A stretch of DNA of 64,000 nt from Polytrichum commune. Its lineage: Eukaryota; Streptophyta; Polytrichopsida; Polytrichales; Polytrichaceae. The stretch is from positions 64,247,554 to 64,311,553 of the forward strand of contig OX485803.1 of NCBI GenBank assembly GCA_950295325.1, in the 5' to 3' direction. Under the pieces are notes generated by a model. That model had not been told where the DNA came from. It saw only the letters and a program-made list of their open reading frames with translations, and made no database searches. Of this stretch, positions 59,560 through 64,000 are shown piece by piece. The translations under genes and the position numbers were made by a program. Every line of letters begins with the position of its first letter. Position 1 is the first letter of the stretch.

Positions 59560-60631
59560 GCACCACATCACACACGAGCCAAGAGCCGTGACCATGAAAT
59601 TGTGGGAGCCTAAAAGGAGTGTCCAAAGGCCATCCCAAGGCACTTCCAGAATCATGTCGTGTAGTCATGGGCCTTCAAATGTAGTGGGAAATCATACGTG
59701 ACCGGCCCTCAACCGAATGCGATGTCAATGAATTTCTATTCATGTGGGGTTCTCACACATGATAAACTATAAAAAATCAACGGTTGTGAGATTTTGGAGT
59801 GTCATGGTCTTCCGGTTTTGTGTTAGGCCTAAAAATTTAGACCAAAGAATTTTGAATTGTTGAAATTGAAGGTGTTCATTGAGGCTCTGAAATCAAAGAT
59901 TCTCAACTTCTCAATTTGGTGTTATAGGGGGGAATTCTTTGATCGTTCAATGTTGTGTAAGTGGTCGACATCATTAGCAAAATTCCACATGGATCATTTG
60001 CCAATGAAAACCAAGTTTAATGTCAATTATATTGGTTGTGTTCATGGGTAAGATGAATGTTGCTGAATTGGCTTATTGCTACAGAATATCCATAATACAA
60101 GTTGGTCAGCACCTCACAACCACATGATGCCTCCTAATTTGGCCAAGTTGTTGCCTCCTATTTTGCCCACCTTGCCCACAAAAATTAAGTGCATCATAGC
60201 TCAATGAATAGCACTCCTAATTATGAAGGATGGTGGGTGTGGTTTGATTTATGCAAAAATGACTAACCCAAATATCATCAAGGTGACAACTAAAATCACC
60301 GTGGATTACTCATCCACTGAATTAGAGCGATCATACCGCCGATTAGGAACCAAAACCAGGTATCCGAGTAAAGAAGCTAACCGAATTAGCCTCATCTACC
60401 TTGCCTCCAAGCAGTGGTTTTTGAAAATAGTCCAAGTGCCCATAAAATAAAATCCATTTGATGCCATGTAGGAATCTAGATAGACTTTACATCCATCTTG
60501 CATTCATTTGCTCTGTTGGTCCCTCAAGCGTAGTGTGAAGCAAACTTGGACCGGCTCCGCCTTTTCCACCAATGAGAGTGCTTGAAGGGCAATGGTCACG
60601 GGCCCTCAGTCTCGTGTGTATGAAGTGGCCC
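59560..60631. mobile_element. Tourist-like MITE, family A, long member (1072 bp), degraded ends
   Basis: The left end GCACCACATCACACACGAGCC and the right end GTGTATGAAGTGGCCC are diverged versions of the family A ends at 6417 and 8345. Inner segments CCAAGAGCCGTGACC, GGAGTGTCCAAAGGCC and CACCAATGAGAG are shared with those copies. Flanks (CTA and CTG/TGA) no longer show a clean target duplication. The extra internal length (short unrecognised frames at 59857-60051 and 60223-60450) could be retained sequence of a longer parent element. Confidence 0.7.
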
Positions 60632-63600
60632 TGAGCCTATGAAGGCCATCACAAATATGTCCCCGGAAACTGATACTGGACCCTGGCACGTAAGATTAAA
60701 ATGTACAAGGACGTTGAGACCCAGAGAGTGCATTCTCATGCGATTCAAAACTTACTCAGCGAGTTGTTGAATGGTGTTCACCTTCAATTGAGAATTTTTT
60801 TGTTTCGGTACAAGATGGAAAAAATGCACGAGGAAATGCTGGCACTCTGTGTTCATGCATCCACAGTTTAGGATGTCGAGGCGGACGAATCCCTGTTCAC
60901 CTAGAGCGGCCCACATGGCGTCTGGATGTAAGAGAGGTGAAGAAAACAAGAAAGACACATGCACGCCTCACCACAGTATCTTGGAAGACACTGGTGGTGC
61001 GGGGGATGGCATCTAGATGCTTGACTTCCAGACAAGGTTTAATCGTTTGAATTGTGACATCAACAACTAGCAAAGCCTGAACTTGCTCGACCACAATGCA
61101 GTCATTGCAATCTGTCAATCGGGAATCCAAAGTACTCGTCGAAAGAGGGCTGGATCGGGTTACAGAATCACGTGCAATCTAGAGTGGAGCCAAATCAGTA
61201 GACTGGATAGCATGTCGACGTCCAAAGGCACACCTAGTACTCTTGGAATAATGTTGTTTAAAATGCTATTGAATGATTGAAACCTCAAAACCCAAAAGTG
61301 TCGACGTCCTGGATCGACAGCTTCAAACCACCATTGAAACTTGAAAGCATCCCAGTAACACCGGACTAAATTACAGAGGCGAGGAGGTGCCGGGTGGACA
61401 TACAGCTTAATTACTGCATTCCAACGGTAAATTCATCTCCTCGAATGGGTCATTGCACGTTCATTCGATCGGTGCTCCTCCTCCTTCAACCTCGTGATTC
61501 TTGATGGACAAATCCAATGAAATGAGCCATCTACAGTATGAGCTTGATGATTCTTCATTTTGATCCGAGGTAACACGATTAGGTCCTGATCTTGAGGGCC
61601 TTTTTTCGTCCACCATGGGCTTGAGTGGCTAGTTTTGTATTTCAACACTTTGGAACATCTCTTTTAAATATTAAAATGTTAAAGTCTACAACTCTAGCAA
61701 TTTATTACACATCAATGTCTATCAAAGCTTTTCATTCAAAGTTCTAAGTCAATGAATAGCCCCTTTATCATATTGCATACACCCTATATATATATATATA
61801 TGTATAGTTTTTCACACTCTCAATTTGGGCACTTCAAATTATTCCTGCTACTTCTCTCATTAAACTCATGAGAAGGTACATAACATTATTCATATGTTAT
61901 CAACTATTACATTCTAATAAAATTCAGTCATGATGCTTCACCAGAGTTTATCAAGTGGAATCTTAGGTACCAATGTTGGTAAGAGAATAACCATGGTATA
62001 GATTCAGAATAGCATTTGACTTATTCCTAGCCTCACCCACTCTCCATACTCGATCAACTACATAATGTTATGTAACACAACAAAACATGACATAGGGGAA
62101 GAGAAGTGTGGGTGCCTACAAGCTTCAATTCTTGATAGGGAGCAAGAAGCAATCGCAGAGGGCATGGAGACGGCCTAGAGGCGGTGCTGAAGGCTATCAT
62201 GGGATTTGCAAATGTCAACATCCGGTCGGTTAGCATACAACAAGATGCAGACCTAGGGGTTGGACTCTTCATACCATGTACGGACTAACGTGAGTGTAAA
62301 AAGGGGTATTACTTGAGGCATTAGCATACACATTATACATAAGGTATTGTTTTTGTCTAGTGTGTACATTTAAAAAGGGCTATTAAGAATATTGAAGTAT
62401 GAAAAGTAGATGTACAAAAGGGGGCCCTAAGGTCTAAAAATAATATTCACACTAGATGTGCAATTTCATTCATTATTATTATTGCCTTAACTTCAATGAC
62501 GTGTGTTTTAAGGTCATATTATTATCAGATACATCCTACAGATGAAAAAGTGTTCAATGACTTTCTGACTAGAAATGTGAAAGTAGATTGCATATTTAAG
62601 GAACGCCTATTTGTTTCATGATTTAGATTTTGTGATTGTATGATTGTAATGAAGATATTTCTAACATCAAATTGAAAAGCTTGATACATATACAAGAGTC
62701 CATTTTTCTAGCCTACTGTTAATATGTATAAATTTGTTTTTATCTATAAATTTCTCGTGTGTAGGGGGTTTTATTTTATAGTCACCCACGCACATCATTA
62801 ATATCCCCGGTGAAGAGTCCACCCCTCCGGAATGCAAATTGCCAAGAGTTTTTGAGGGCTACAATTATAAATCATGGCACTTCGATTAGGATTGAGCTTC
62901 GTTTTCGGATTTATGATGCCTGGTAAACCTGTGAAGCTCTAAGTCTTGATAGAATCCTGGTCAAGCATGGGCGAAGTTAGAGCTTCTAAACATCTCTCCA
63001 AGGAATTTGGAACCAACAAGAAATTTCTTTATAGTAGTCTTTACTGGATGGATTATTGCTGGACGACCATGCCTGTTTCAACACTGTGCATGTTGAATCA
63101 TAAATTATATTTCGCCACCTCAACTTTGTCATAGGCTTCAATCGATATATAGTCATGTGACAAGTGATGACTGTCATTTCAATAATCGATTATATCAGTC
63201 TCAAAGCTACCGCGGTTTATCATGTCCTTGGTATTTGGACTTTCAGGAATGTTAATGTCCCCTGTTCATAAGAAAGAAAGATATAACATCGAGAATTTAG
63301 ACGAAACGGCCACAGAACAGTTGAATTCCACAACTTCACAAAACCAACCGGTTACATGTTGATTTCTTTTGGTTTTTCTTTGATCTTTTATGGCATATTG
63401 GGTGAGATGCTTTGGTTAAACAGGCGAATTTGCCTGTAGTCTTGAACATAAACCAGTTATAATCTCAATCTCCATGTCCGTAGATGGAAACAACATGTGT
63501 GTGCACACAAGAACATCAATTACCAACACCTAAAAGGATATCCACAAATCTGTGTTCTTTGTTATTTTTGCTTCTACACTATTGTAGAGCTAAATGTCAC

Positions 63601-64000
63601 ATGATTACAGCAACTTAATTTGTTTGTTTTTACACAATGAAGAGTTGCTCTCGAGAGGATATTGGACAAACTCACACTATAGACTACTCCATTTCTAAGG
63701 TTGTTGCTTGTCAAGTCTAAGATTTCATATTCTAAACTGGTAATGCTCATCGAATTTCTCCCCCTTCAACCTCCACACATGGAAGGGTGGTTTTTGAATA
63801 ATCAATCGTCAAAACTGTGAACCCTCACAACTTTTGGATAGAATCCAGATTAAGACATAATTTGTTATCATTCTGATATCTGAAAGTAGTACCTATACTC
63901 AGCGCTTAAAAATGACGGTCTTAGCACCCTCTACCTTAGAGTTGTTGTCACAGCATGTATGTTCTTATTTATTGCAGTCGTCATCATCATCAAACCATTT
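60632..64000. other. Intergenic, no gene recognised
   Basis: Region 60740-61640 is less AT-rich and carries overlapping minus-strand frames (60752-60964, 60897-61130) of unknown nature; it may be a decayed gene fragment. A (TA)n tract lies at 61785-61803. From 62.3 kb the sequence is ordinary AT-rich DNA, with a dispersed repeat near 63340-63470 related in inverse to 8900-9060. Confidence 0.45.

Overview
This is nuclear DNA of a land plant. The protein genes are split by ordinary plant GT-AG introns (plus one GC-AG intron). There is an intron-less nuclear-type tRNA-Leu with a pol III T-run, a short CCCTAAA (plant telomere-type) tract, and many plant-style transposable elements. Genes are GC-richer islands in AT-rich intergenic DNA. 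I cannot name the species. The protein families occur across land plants, and a non-flowering plant is possible but not shown.

Layout. 1-12.5 kb is intergenic: tandem repeats and a dense cluster of short inverted-repeat elements (MITEs), most flanked by TTA/TAA target duplications typical of the PIF/Harbinger (Tourist) group, plus one small CACTA-type MITE. 12.6-19.3 kb is a GC-richer leader followed by an eight-exon gene for an XBAT-type ankyrin-repeat RING E3 ubiquitin ligase (+). 20-29 kb holds a tRNA-Leu(UAA), more MITEs, a frameshifted Myb/SANT-like DNA-binding gene, and several tandem repeats. 29.7-32.4 kb is a five-exon L-ascorbate oxidase gene (+). 36.2-40.7 kb is an eight-exon gene (-) for a secreted, probably GPI-anchored protein with a PI-PLC X domain; about 0.9 kb of tandem repeats lies upstream of its start. 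42-49.8 kb is very AT-rich and mostly featureless. 49.83-59.30 kb is a 9.5-kb CACTA (En/Spm) DNA transposon with terminal inverted repeats. 59.3-64 kb is intergenic with one more MITE.

The most unusual object is the CACTA element. Between the exon for its transposase-associated zinc-finger-like domain and its tnp2 transposase domain sits an intact exon encoding a SET (lysine methyltransferase-type) domain, spliced in frame to the zinc-finger exon. The transposase downstream has four in-frame stops, three of them at positions where the family has Trp (TGG to TGA/TAG), and a frameshift. The SET-containing frame and the last (DUF4216-like) frame remain open. A possible donor at the end of the SET exon is phase-compatible with the transposase exon, so the ancestral product may have been a zinc finger-SET-transposase fusion. 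That is an inference that needs transcript data.

The three host genes are unrelated to each other (protein turnover, apoplastic ascorbate oxidation, cell-surface lipid/GPI-related protein) and show no sign of working as a unit. All exon models are from reading splice sites and reading frames by eye, with family knowledge as guide; none has been checked against transcripts.
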